50,842 nucleotides of DNA from Bryobacterales bacterium (lineage in GTDB: Bacteria > Acidobacteriota > Terriglobia > Bryobacterales > Bryobacteraceae). The translations under genes and the position numbers were made by a program. Under the pieces are notes generated by a model. That model did no database searches and was not told where the DNA came from. It saw only the letters and a list, made by a program, of their open reading frames with translations. The stretch covers positions 1 to 50,842 of the forward strand of contig PLDF01000214.1 of NCBI GenBank assembly GCA_003135055.1. The letters are read 5' to 3'. Of the stretch, positions 1-7,487 are shown one piece after another (the first letter of the stretch is position 1; every line of letters starts with the position of its first letter).

Positions 1-50
1 ATGCGTGCAGCGTTCACAATCGGGTGAACGCGCTTCGGACTTGTTCATGC
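1..50. repeat. Dispersed repeat family 1, copy A (cut by window edge)
   Basis: The first about 40 bases match copies at 1233-1320 and 37041-37116. The shared core reads GTGCAGCGTTCACAATCG and then GTGAACGCGCTTCGG. It holds the inverted repeat GCGTTCAC/GTGAACGC. This copy diverges from the others after the CTTCGG segment, where a duplicated piece of the glycosyltransferase 3' end begins. Confidence 0.7.
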
Positions 51-92
51 ATGACACCCGCAGCCGCGCCAGCGCGCTCAAGACCTGGCCGT
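44..92 (-). repeat. Duplicated 3' end of the GT9 gene
   Basis: Positions 44-92 repeat, with a few mismatches, the last about 48 bases of the glycosyltransferase gene at 116-163. On the minus strand both copies encode GQVLSALARL. The duplicated piece is read from an ATG at 120 that overlaps the glycosyltransferase stop (ATGA). This gives MKKSLRLLSY joined to the duplicated tail. It could be the truncated start of a downstream operon gene or simply debris; the window ends before this can be settled. Confidence 0.6.
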
Positions 93-116
93 AGGAGAGC
101 AGGCGCAGCGACTTCT

Positions 117-1025
117 TCATGCATGAACCCCCAGCCGCGCCAGCGCGCTTAACACCTGGCCGGTGGTGACGGAACCGATGCCCGCGGGCGACGCAACCAC
201 CTCTGCCACTGTGCGCCAAGGCCCCCAGATGGCCGGATCGGACACGCCGAAGATCGCCACCACAGGCAGTCCGAACGCCGCCGCCATGTGCGCCGGGCCG
301 GAATCGTTACCCACAAATAAAGAGGCGGAGCTCAGCAGCGCTTTGACTTCTTCGAGCGAAGCGCCCGCCAGTGTGCGGAATGCGTGAAACGCCGCCAGCT
401 CGCCGGCTTCCGCGCCGATAAATACGGGCTCCGTGCCCGCTGCCCGCAGATGTTCGGCGACGGCTAAAAAACCATCCGCGCTCCAGGTCTTCTCGGGCGT
501 GGCCGCGACGGCGTGAATGACAGCGCGTGGACGCTGCCCCAGGGGATTTCGTGGGATCAGCTTCGCGCGCGGAATTTCCGCCCTCTGAGCGCCCAGCCAA
601 AACATCGCCGATGCCAGATGCTCCGCGGTGTGAACGGTTCGCCGGACGCTCAGAATTTCCTGCGCGCGCGGAATGCGCAGGTTGTACGCAAACCGGTGAC
701 GGAAATGCGCGAAGCCGGCGCGAAATCGCGCGCCCGACGCCGCCGTCAGCCACGCGCTGCGCGTGCCGCCGTGGAGATTCAGGCAAAGCTCGGGCCGCCA
801 TCGGCGCAACGCCGCGAGTTCTGCCGGCAACAACTCATCCACATCGGGATTGTTATCGAACAGGCCGCGGAAGCGCGCTTCCACCACTACGGCCACGCGC
901 AGATCGGGACGCGAGCGTTTGAGTAATTCAATTGCGGGCGTGGTAAGGACGCAATCCCCCAACGACCGCAGCCTCACGACGGCCACGCGGCCGCCGCGCG
1001 GCAATTGGTCCAAAACGTTCGCCAC
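117..1025 (-). CDS. Glycosyltransferase family 9 (heptosyltransferase-like)
   Basis: This 302-residue protein resembles ADP-heptose:LPS heptosyltransferases of family GT9, which add heptose or related sugars to lipopolysaccharide core on the cytoplasmic side of the inner membrane. The N-terminal Rossmann half has VVRLRSLGDCVLTTPAIELL (residues 17-36). The C-terminal half has the donor-site segment VGNDSGPAHMAAAFGLP. The length is slightly short for the family. The start is GTG at 1025, three bases after the stop of the Trm112-like gene, so the two are probably co-transcribed. The last about 48 bases are duplicated just downstream. The family is clear; the acceptor sugar is not. Confidence 0.87.
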   Translation of the reverse strand: MANVLDQLPRGGRVAVVRLRSLGDCVLTTPAIELLKRSRPDLRVAVVVEARFRGLFDNNPDVDELLPAELAALRRWRPELCLNLHGGTRSAWLTAASGARFRAGFAHFRHRFAYNLRIPRAQEILSVRRTVHTAEHLASAMFWLGAQRAEIPRAKLIPRNPLGQRPRAVIHAVAATPEKTWSADGFLAVAEHLRAAGTEPVFIGAEAGELAAFHAFRTLAGASLEEVKALLSSASLFVGNDSGPAHMAAAFGLPVVAIFGVSDPAIWGPWRTVAEVVASPAGIGSVTTGQVLSALARLGVHA

Positions 1026-1028
1026 CGT

Positions 1029-1199
1029 TCAGTCTTCGATCTTCGCTTCGTCCACCAACATCACGGGAATATCGTCGCGCACGGGATACACGCGATGGCA
1101 CTCGACGCACTTTAACCCGCTCTGGTCGGGTTTGAGTTCCACCGTCGCCTTGCAAACCGGGCAGACAAGTATATCCAGCAACTCTTTGCTGATAGCCAT
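1029..1199 (-). CDS. Trm112 family zinc-ribbon protein
   Basis: A 56-residue protein of the Trm112/YcaR (UPF0434) family, small zinc-ribbon proteins that in other organisms activate methyltransferases. It begins MAISKELLDILVCPVCK and has two cysteine pairs, C13-x2-C16 and C31-x2-C34, that would bind zinc, followed by the family's YPVRDDIPVML segment. The reading frame stays open further upstream to 1535, but that part is low-complexity, crosses repeat copy B and the blaI promoter region, and has no family similarity. ATG at 1199 is therefore chosen. It lies directly before the GT9 gene. Its partner enzyme cannot be told from the window. Confidence 0.85.
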   Translation of the reverse strand: MAISKELLDILVCPVCKATVELKPDQSGLKCVECHRVYPVRDDIPVMLVDEAKIED

Positions 1200-1232
1200 A
1201 ATGGATACGCCTAGTGTAGCGCGAGCGGGACC

Positions 1233-1320
1233 AATCGTGGCGCACGGGGCGCCCTCTGGGCCCATGCGTGCAGCGTTCCCATTGTGTAAACGCGCTTCGG
1301 TCTTCGCGCGAGATGGACAC
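1233..1320. repeat. Dispersed repeat family 1, copy B
   Basis: It matches the copy at 37041-37116 through ATCGTGGCGCAC, the core TGCGTGCAGCGTTC, AACGCGCTTCGGTCT and GATGGACAC. Point changes weaken the central hairpin here (CCCATTGTGTA instead of ACAATCGTGTGA). It lies just upstream of the Trm112-like gene, so it could affect that transcript. No coding potential was seen. Confidence 0.7.
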
Positions 1321-1434
1321 CCGAAAAACCACTGCGCGGAATCAACCTGGAAACGCGGCTCAACTGCCGTTTCCAGGATCGACGGGTTGCGATGAGTTTC
1401 AGGAGAGCCCCGGAGAGGCGGATTCAATCGGTGC

Positions 1435-1464
1435 TTGACATGCGACATTTGTCGCGTGTAATAT
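1435..1464 (+). promoter_or_regulatory. Promoter and operator of the broken blaI-type gene
   Basis: A perfect -35 box TTGACA (1435-1440) and a -10 box TAATAT (1459-1464) are 18 bases apart. Between them lies the palindrome GCGACATTTGTCGC (1442-1455, 6-bp arms). A second half-site, TGTGACA, follows at 1464-1470. A repressor palindrome between -35 and -10 is the usual layout for self-regulating BlaI/MecI genes. The site is well preserved although the gene behind it is broken. Confidence 0.6.
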
Positions 1465-1504
1465 GTGACAAGCGTCGCACTAATTCCGGCCCGAAACGGC
1501 GACG

Positions 1505-1790
1505 ATGCCCAAAACGATCGCTGAACCGCTAACACGCCGGGAGCGGGAAATTATGAACGCCGTCTTTGCGCTGGGCAATCGCGCGTCGGCGGAGGAAATC
1601 CGCTAGCGCCTGACGAGCCCGCCCGGCGATTCGTCCGTTCGCGTCATGCTCACCAGGCTCGGGAAGAAGGGCTGCATGAAACACCGGCAGGAGGGCCTCC
1701 GTTATATCTACTCGGCCACAGTCTCGCCGGCCGCCGCCAAGCGGACGGCGTTGCAACAGCTGCAGACCTGCTGGGAGCTTTCATTGCCGG
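1505..1790 (+). pseudogene. BlaI/MecI/CopY-family repressor, broken
   Basis: From ATG at 1505 the reading is MPKTIAEPLTRREREIMNAV and continues into the winged-helix region (LGNRASAEEIR), then meets an in-frame TAG at 1604-1606. The same frame resumes with SVRVMLTRLGKKG and LRYIYSATVSP, which is the rest of a BlaI DNA-binding domain. The C-terminal dimerisation part is not recognisable past about 1770. BlaI proteins repress genes, often next to an M56 BlaR-type protease; no protease gene is present here. The internal stop makes a working repressor unlikely unless translation restarts at 1646. Confidence 0.75.
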
Positions 1791-2040
1791 CGAGCACGAT
1801 GCCGCCGTATCAGTCAACGCACACTATCGCGATGCAGCGCGCTGACGATTGCCACGGAACGCGGCTATGACGAAATCGTCGCCGTCGTTCAGGAAGAAGA
1901 GCAGCGCCGTGCGGCAAATACCGCAGGGACGCCCGCGCCGGACAAACTTTATGATGCGATTGGACCCGCGCGGACCAAGGGCGTGACCAGGGGGGTGACC
2001 AGGGCGTCCGCCCCACAGCCTGGTTCACAATTCCCGGTTC
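1770..2040 (+). pseudogene. Possible ankyrin-like gene remnant
   Basis: Short coding-like stretches in shifting frames follow the broken blaI gene, for example ADLLGAFIAGEHDAAV and LTIATERGYDEIVAVVQEEE. They resemble the helical parts of ankyrin-type repeats, but no intact repeat or start can be shown. It may instead be the C-terminal part of the repressor fused to other debris. This is a weak call based on residue pattern only. Confidence 0.25.
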
Positions 2041-2113
2041 CGGGCAAAAACTCCTCAGAGAACTCCGGCCGGAGGGAGGAGTCGCCGAACAACCCGCAGG
2101 GGCACAAGACTGG

Positions 2114-3472
2114 TCACCGCGGCAAAGTCACCGTGAACGTACTCCCCGCGCCCGGCCGGCTGGCCAGCTCCACGGCGCCGCGATGCGATTCCGCGATCCA
2201 TTTCACGATCGCCAGTCCCAGCCCGAATCCGCCGTTTCCTCTCGATCGCGCCTTGTCCGCGCGGAAGAAGCGCTCGAAGACGTGCGCCGCGGCGTCCGCG
2301 CCGATGCCGATGCCCGTATCCGATATCCGTATGCGCACGCCGTCGATGCGGCCTTCCAGTTCCGCCAGAACCTTGCCGCCCGGGGGCGTGTAGCGGATGG
2401 CGTTATCCAGCAGGTTGAGCGTCATGCGCCGCAGCAGCTCCTCGTCGCCCCAGAACGGCGTTTCGGCCGCGCATCGGCACTCCAGCTCGATTTGCCGCGC
2501 CACTGCGAGCGACTGCACCGACCGGCAGCATTCCGATAGCAGATCGTTCCAGTAGAACTCCTGCGCCTGCAGCTTGACGCGCCCCGCATCGGCCCTTGCC
2601 AGGTTCAGCAGATCGTCCACCAGCCGTGAAAGACGCCGCGATTCGTCGAGAATGATCGCCAGCGATTCCTTGTACTCCGCGGCGCTGCGCTCCTTCGCCA
2701 GCGTCACATCCGCTTCGCCGCGGATGACCGCCACCGGCGTGCGCAGCTCGTGCGAAGCGTCGGCCACGAACCGCCGCATGTTGTCGAACGATTGATCGAG
2801 GCGCCCCAGCAATTCGTTGAACGAATCCGCCAGCGCCGTCAGTTCCCCGGCGGCATCGCCGATCTCCAGGCGCGCGTCCAGATTGCTGCCCGTGATGCGC
2901 CGCGCCTGGGCCGCCATGGCATCGAGCGGCGCCATGCCCCGCGTGGCGAACCAATAACCGCCCGCGCCGGCGATCGCCAATATCAGCGGAAATGCCAGGA
3001 ACATCGCGCGCCGGATAGCCGCCAGATCGGTCTCGATCGCATCCAGCGGCTCGGCCGCTACCGCGACGTATGCGCGTCCATTGGAGCTGAACCGGCAGAC
3101 CGCCGCGCGCGCTCCGGGAATGGAATACGCCGATTCCTTCGCGCCTCCGGACAGCCGGGCGGCAGCCACCGCATCGAAGGGCCCGCTCGCGGCCAGCACC
3201 CGCGCGCCATCGAGCACCGCAACTTTGCCCGCGCGCAGACGCATATTGGTGACCGCTTCCTCGGCCGATTTGGCCGGGTCGTTCCGCGTTTCCTCCATTT
3301 CGTCCTGAAACAGCGCCGAAGCCGTAGCCGCTTGCGAGAGCAGCGATTCGTCCAGACGGCTCGTCAGCGCCCGCGAAAGCACGCCGTACAGCCCCGCCGT
3401 CAGCAGCGCGAACAGCGCCGCGAAGCATCCCACATACCATACGGTCAGGCGTAACCGGAAGCTTCTAATCAT
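2114..3472 (-). CDS. Sensor histidine kinase
   Basis: A 452-residue membrane-bound histidine kinase, partner of the response regulator upstream (genes overlap by 8 bases). Transmembrane segment 1 spans about residues 8-32, a periplasmic sensor region about 33-155, and transmembrane segment 2 about 156-176. A HAMP linker follows (about 177-230), then HisKA with phospho-acceptor H241 in DASHELRTP. The C-terminal HATPase has the N box LLDNAIRYTPPGG, the G1 box DTGIGIG and the G2 segment FGLGLAIVKW. The layout matches CusS/heavy-metal-type and QseC-type kinases. The periplasmic domain is not diagnostic, so the signal sensed is unknown. Confidence 0.9.
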   Translation of the reverse strand: MIRSFRLRLTVWYVGCFAALFALLTAGLYGVLSRALTSRLDESLLSQAATASALFQDEMEETRNDPAKSAEEAVTNMRLRAGKVAVLDGARVLAASGPFDAVAAARLSGGAKESAYSIPGARAAVCRFSSNGRAYVAVAAEPLDAIETDLAAIRRAMFLAFPLILAIAGAGGYWFATRGMAPLDAMAAQARRITGSNLDARLEIGDAAGELTALADSFNELLGRLDQSFDNMRRFVADASHELRTPVAVIRGEADVTLAKERSAAEYKESLAIILDESRRLSRLVDDLLNLARADAGRVKLQAQEFYWNDLLSECCRSVQSLAVARQIELECRCAAETPFWGDEELLRRMTLNLLDNAIRYTPPGGKVLAELEGRIDGVRIRISDTGIGIGADAAAHVFERFFRADKARSRGNGGFGLGLAIVKWIAESHRGAVELASRPGAGSTFTVTLPR

Positions 3473-4154
3473 CGGCCGCCCCCGGAGTGGCGCTCAATAC
3501 GTAGCCTTCGCCGCGCCGCGTGTGAATCAGGCGGCGCCCGAATCCCGCGTCGATTTTCGCCCGCAGCCGCTTGATGTATACGTCGATCACGTTCGAAAAC
3601 GGATCGAAGCTCTCGTCCCAAACGTGCTGCGCGATGCGCTCGCGCCCCACCACGCGGTCCTGGTTCAAAACCAGAAACTCGAGCAGCGCGTATTCCTTGG
3701 CCGTGAGGCTTACCGCGACGCCAGCCCGTACCGCCGCGTGGCTGGCGGTGTTCAGCGTCAAATCGCCCGCCTTCAGCGTCTCCACCCGGAGCGACTCCGA
3801 GCGGCGCAGAAGCGCGCGCAGGCGCGCCAGCAATTCCTTGAAGTCGAAGGGCTTAATCAGGTAGTCGTCGGCGCCGCAATCGAGTCCCGCCACGCGGTCG
3901 TCCACGGAGCCGCGCGCGGTCAACATCAGAATCGGCGTGCGGAAGCCGGATGCGCGTAACTCGCGGCACACCGCATGGCCGTCTTTCACCGGCAGCATCA
4001 CGTCCAGCACCACCGCATCGTACTCGTTCACCGCCGCGCGGTAGAGCGCCTGCTCGCCATCCGCCGCCAGATCCACCGCGTAGGCCTGCTCGCGCAGACC
4101 CTTGGCAATAAAGCCGGCCACACGCTCTTCGTCCTCCACTAGGAGAATCCGCAC
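3465..4154 (-). CDS. OmpR/PhoB-family response regulator
   Basis: A 229-residue transcriptional regulator. The receiver domain (about residues 1-115) has the acidic pocket near D8/E9, phospho-acceptor D51 in VVLDVMLPVKDG, and the conserved K in LIKPFDFKEL. The C-terminal winged-helix domain (about 130-222) has LTAKEYALLEFLV and VDVYIKRLRAKI. It is cotranscribed with the histidine kinase. The 59 bases upstream hold a 12-bp direct repeat (4161-4192), the kind of site PhoB-type regulators bind, which suggests self-regulation and possibly control of the divergent sugar transferase gene. Confidence 0.93.
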   Translation of the reverse strand: MRILLVEDEERVAGFIAKGLREQAYAVDLAADGEQALYRAAVNEYDAVVLDVMLPVKDGHAVCRELRASGFRTPILMLTARGSVDDRVAGLDCGADDYLIKPFDFKELLARLRALLRRSESLRVETLKAGDLTLNTASHAAVRAGVAVSLTAKEYALLEFLVLNQDRVVGRERIAQHVWDESFDPFSNVIDVYIKRLRAKIDAGFGRRLIHTRRGEGYVLSATPGAADD

Positions 4155-4160
4155 CTATCC

Positions 4161-4192
4161 TATTTTGCGCGATATTTTGCGCGATATTTTGG
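4161..4192. repeat. 12-bp direct repeat in divergent promoter region
   Basis: TATTTTGCGCGA occurs twice in tandem (4161-4172 and 4173-4184), followed by a partial third unit TATTTTGG (4185-4192). It lies 7 bases upstream of the response regulator start, in the gap shared with the divergent sugar transferase. A spacing of about one helical turn fits tandem binding by an OmpR/PhoB-type dimer. It could equally be a chance AT-rich duplication. Confidence 0.5.
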
Positions 4193-4213
4193 GCGGCAGG
4201 GCATGAACGCACA

Positions 4214-4939
4214 ATGAAGCGATTTCACAAATCCTTTACAGGGTCTTCATCCTGGGCTGGTTATCATCGAATAGAAGGTACTTTTTTGGCGTCGATTCCC
4301 GTAGTCCGGCAAGCTCCGGCCATCAACGAACTGCCCTGGCAGACCATCGGGATCTGCGAACGAATCGCTTCGGTTGCGATCCTGACCGCGTTGAGCCCGC
4401 TGCTGGCCGGAAGCGCGCTCGCGGTGGCCGTCGCCTCCCGCCGCTCTCCGTTCATTGCGCACAGGCGCGTGGGATGGCGCGGGGAGACGCTATGGATGAT
4501 CAAGCTCCGCACGATGTGGGATGCGGAGCCGCGGAGCGCATCCCGCTGGATTGAACGCGTTGGCGACGGATCTTACGCCGAGGACAAACACCCCGCCGAC
4601 CCACGCGTGCCCAATTGGTTCGCACGCTTCTGCCGGCGGCACTCCGTCGATGAGATCCCTCAGCTTTGGCACGTGATCCGCGGCCAGATGTCGCTGGTAG
4701 GGCCGCGGCCCGCGACCACCGAAGAATTGCGGCGCTATTACGGGGCGGATGCCGAAGAGATGCTGCGGGTGAGACCTGGCATGGCCGGGCTGTGGCAAAT
4801 TTCGGGACGAAACCGGCTGACTTACGCCGAGCGGAAAAAGCTGGATTTGAAGTATGTTCGCGAACGGTCCGCGAGGATGTATCTCAAGATATTGCTCCGC
4901 ACCGTTCCCGAAGTGCTGACCGGCGCGAATACCTGGTAG
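4214..4939 (+). CDS. Undecaprenyl-phosphate sugar transferase (WbaP/ExoY type)
   Basis: A 241-residue bacterial sugar transferase (Pfam Bac_transf). Such enzymes move a sugar-1-phosphate from a nucleotide sugar to undecaprenyl phosphate, the first step of exopolysaccharide or O-antigen repeat synthesis at the inner membrane. Family motifs are visible: KLRTMW, DPRVPNWFARFCRRHSVDEI, PQLWHVIRGQMSLVGPRPA, RVRPGMAGLWQISGRN, and DLKYVRERS near the C-terminus. One hydrophobic helix lies at about residues 50-72. TTG at 4286, preceded by AGAAGG, is a strong alternative start and would give 217 residues. No other polysaccharide gene is adjacent, so the polymer is unknown. Confidence 0.9.
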   Translation: MKRFHKSFTGSSSWAGYHRIEGTFLASIPVVRQAPAINELPWQTIGICERIASVAILTALSPLLAGSALAVAVASRRSPFIAHRRVGWRGETLWMIKLRTMWDAEPRSASRWIERVGDGSYAEDKHPADPRVPNWFARFCRRHSVDEIPQLWHVIRGQMSLVGPRPATTEELRRYYGADAEEMLRVRPGMAGLWQISGRNRLTYAERKKLDLKYVRERSARMYLKILLRTVPEVLTGANTW

Positions 4940-4974
4940 GATCGCTCGCGGCCAGAAGAGGCGGATCAGCGCGG

Positions 4975-5368
4975 TAGTGCAAGACCGGCTTTTCCCAGAG
5001 AAATTCAAACGGCATGGAGTAGTTCAAAACGGCATCCTCCTGTATGGACCCCGTGGCACAGGCAAGACCTTCCTGGCCGAGGCGATGGCGGGTGAATTTC
5101 AGATCAACTACCGGTACGCGAAGCCGACCAGTCCATAGAACGCTGGATCGGCGGCAGTGAGGCGAACATTCGCGAGACATTTGCCCGTGCTTACGCACAC
5201 CGGCCGGTGTTGTTTTTCCTGGACGAGATCGATTCAATAGGCGCCCAGCGCCAGCAGTTGGGCCGAAATGACGACGTTGGCGGAGGCGCCAGGACTTACA
5301 ACTCGATAGTCACAGAACCGATGCAATGCGTCGATCAGCATCGTGACGCCGTTGAGGGTCCTGTTTGA
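4975..5368 (+). pseudogene. AAA+ ATPase (FtsH/Cdc48-like) remnant
   Basis: The first frame reads LFPEKFKRHGVVQNGILLYG then PRGTGKTFLAEAMAGEF, a Walker A region (GPRGTGKT), and stops at a TAG. The next frame, from about 5120, continues with SIERWIGGSEANIRETFARA and a Walker B LFFLDEIDSIGAQR, ending at TGA 5366-5368. One frameshift near 5110-5120 therefore separates Walker A from Walker B. Neither the N-terminal part nor the second half of the AAA module is present, so this is a decayed fragment. Its position directly before a broken GHKL ATPase suggests the two were once one locus. Confidence 0.75.
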
Positions 5369-5480
5369 CCGGGGAGACTCCCATCGGCGGTAAGCGCATC
5401 GAGATGCAACTGGAGCGGGCCGGAAATCGAAACCGGCCGCCTAACAATCATGGCCGCCACAGTGCATTCACAAACCGGCA

Positions 5481-6300
5481 ATGACAGTGGCTGCAATACC
5501 CGTCAAGATATCAACAAAGGGGGACGTCGAATTGGATTTGACATCGACACAAACGCCCCAAACAGGAGGCGAAACGACTCCCGACGAAGAGCTGGAAGCG
5601 CTAGTTCGTAGCGAACTCGAAACAGCGGTCTTTGCGGAGCGGCGGGGGTCAAGGGTCTATGAGAGCCTCCATAACCTGAACGAGATCGTGGGCGCACAAT
5701 ACGGCGGCCGGATTCTATTCGAATCGCTTCAGAACTCCCACGACGCCCACGGAGTGGACGAGCAGGGAAAGATATCGATACGGCTGGTTGTCGAGTCTCC
5801 GGCTGTGGCAACGCTTTATGCCGCTAATGCTGGTACCGGCTTTAGAAAGCGTTAGGTTGACGCTATCCGAAATCTTGGAGTCAGCGACAAGGAGATCGGC
5901 GTGGGAATCGGCAACAAGGGGCTTGGGTTTCGCGGCATCGAGGCCCTGACCGATAACGAACGTGCAGATCTAGTCGCAGGCGACGGCAGAAAATCCGATC
6001 GCTTTGACGGGTACTGCTTCCGGTTTGCTTCCGCTAAAGAAATCGAGGACTCTCTGAGGTCCGGGGGAGTTGAACCGGACATCAGCCAAGAAATCGCGCA
6101 GTCATCCCCCGTTATCTATTCCCTGCCCGCTTAAGGAGCAACCAGACGAGGTGACCGCTTTTGCTAAGGCTGGTATGCTACTCATCGCCGTTCCGCTGGA
6201 GCGAGCGCAAGCCGTTGTCTTAGCTTAGCCACCGAGCAGGTCCAGTCACTGGTGGACCTGGAAATTCCCCTTCTTCTGTTCCTGGACCGGCCAGTATGAG
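5481..6300 (+). pseudogene. Sacsin-type GHKL ATPase, broken N-terminal part
   Basis: From ATG at 5481 the frame encodes an ATPase N-terminus: ESLHNLNEIVGAQYGGRILF, ESLQNSHDAHG (the N-box helix), and ANAGTGFRKR (G1 box). It hits TAG at 5853-5855, continues in the same frame with VDAIRNLGVSDKEIGVGIGN and KGLGFRGIEALTDN (G2 box), and stops at TAA 6132-6134. A shifted frame then goes on with KEQPDEVTAFAKAGMLLIAV. The order of motifs matches the ATPase head of sacsin-like and related large bacterial proteins, which are normally far longer. One stop and at least two frame breaks make it inactive. Large proteins of this type often lie in defence-rich regions. Confidence 0.72.
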
Positions 6301-6405
6301 CGCGGCGAACAGGCGCGCACCGGCACGGTTACGACCTGAGTGCAGTGAAATGGAGCGCATGTGGCTACAATAACGTAAACCGGCTGTTTTGCGGCTGGAG
6401 TCAGT

Positions 6406-6760
6406 CTACTCATGACGCAGAGCGGTGAGAGGATCGACGCGACAGCCACGGATCGCCGGGAGGGCAACGGCGCCGGCTAAGAACATCGCGAAGGCACAGG
6501 TCACTGCGATTGCGGGGTCTAATTCCGAGACTCCCGCAAGGTATCGCAACAGGAAGCGGAAAGCTACGATCGCCAGCACCGTTCCGGCTCCGCTACCAAC
6601 GCCCACAAGCACAAAGGCTTCGCGCGCGATCATCCGGAGCACTGAGCCGGAGCTGGCTCTGAGCCATGCGGATGCCGATCTCGCGCGTGCGCCGCGACAC
6701 TCCCGGCGCGCTTGCGCCGTCGCATCCATAAGCGGGATTTCGCGCGCTCAAGGATGACGA
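6406..6760 (-). pseudogene. MacB/FtsX-type ABC permease, C-terminal remnant
   Basis: The minus strand encodes the last about 100 residues of a MacB/FtsX-type permease: RASSGSVLRMIAREAFVLVG, then GTVLAIVAFRFLLRYLAGVS, and the terminal segment RVDPLTALRHE. Just upstream a different frame gives RRTREIGIRMA, the family's conserved segment before the last transmembrane helices, so a frameshift lies near 6660. The match is closest to the acidobacterial duplicated orphan permease group. The rest of the roughly 800-residue protein is absent. It supports assignment of the window to Acidobacteriota. Confidence 0.75.
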
Positions 6761-6765
6761 GCCGG

Positions 6766-7179
6766 CTACTTCAACTTAAATGGATTGAAGACCTTCACCG
6801 GAAAGCGATGAAAATCGCGCTCGTTTCGAGTCGCCACGGTGAGATCGTGAACGAGTGCTGTGGCCGCGATCATTGCGTCTTCCGCCAAGCGCTCCGGCTT
6901 CCCTTCCTTTATGCGACCCCACTCGCGGAGGCATGCCGCATCCATGGCCAAGACGTTGTACGACCCGGCCACCAAGCCGGCCCACGCCTCGATCTCCTGA
7001 GCCTTCTTCTCGTTCTGACGTCTCGTGCGCTCGATCCCCGACTGCATCTCACCCAATGTGACAGCAGAAAGAAATACTTGTTCCTGTAACAGCCCGCTTA
7101 GCCACTCTACTACCACCTTATGCGGGTTGAGCTTGCGGACTTCCGAAATCACATTGGTGTCGAGCAGGTACCGGTTCAA
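6766..7179 (-). CDS. vapC: VapC-type PIN-domain toxin
   Basis: A 137-residue PIN-domain ribonuclease of the VapC/FitB type. It begins MNRYLLDTNVISEVRK with catalytic D7; other likely acidic residues are E44 in LGEMQSG, D101 in AEDAMIA and D122 in ERDFHRF. VapC toxins cut RNA (often tRNA or rRNA) and are blocked by a paired antitoxin. The start overlaps the antitoxin stop by 4 bases (ATGA), the usual arrangement. All catalytic positions look intact, so the pair is probably active. Its RNA target cannot be predicted. Confidence 0.9.
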   Translation of the reverse strand: MNRYLLDTNVISEVRKLNPHKVVVEWLSGLLQEQVFLSAVTLGEMQSGIERTRRQNEKKAQEIEAWAGLVAGSYNVLAMDAACLREWGRIKEGKPERLAEDAMIAATALVHDLTVATRNERDFHRFPVKVFNPFKLK

Positions 7180-7433
7180 TCGAACTCCATCACCGGACGC
7201 AGCTTGAGCTTGCCGCGGCGGGGAATCAGGTTATCGAATCTGGGCGTAGGGGCGAGCAGAAGCGACTTCAAGTCCGGACGCGACGCCTTTTGCAGCCGGC
7301 GCCATTCCTCAATGGGGACTAAGACAGCGGCTTCAACGCCGCGGCGCGTTACGATCTGGGGCCCTTTCTCGACGGTTGCATCCAGCAACTCACTGAAGCG
7401 GGCCTTTGCGTCTTGAACTTGCCACGAAGACAT
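7176..7433 (-). CDS. Phd/YefM-type antitoxin of the VapC toxin
   Basis: An 85-residue antitoxin with the Phd/YefM pattern: MSSWQVQDAKARFSELLDAT, then PQIVTRRGVEAAVLVPIEEW. The N-terminal half binds DNA and normally represses its own operon; the C-terminal half wraps the toxin. ATG at 7433 is chosen because AGAGGAGA lies about 7 bases upstream. The frame is open for 11 further codons (to 7466), but these would lie over the ribosome-binding site. Its stop overlaps the vapC start, indicating coupled translation. Confidence 0.88.
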   Translation of the reverse strand: MSSWQVQDAKARFSELLDATVEKGPQIVTRRGVEAAVLVPIEEWRRLQKASRPDLKSLLLAPTPRFDNLIPRRGKLKLRPVMEFD

Positions 7434-7487
7434 GGGAACTCTCCTCTTGGCTCTATCATACTCCAAGACTAGTCATCTGTCTAGTCA

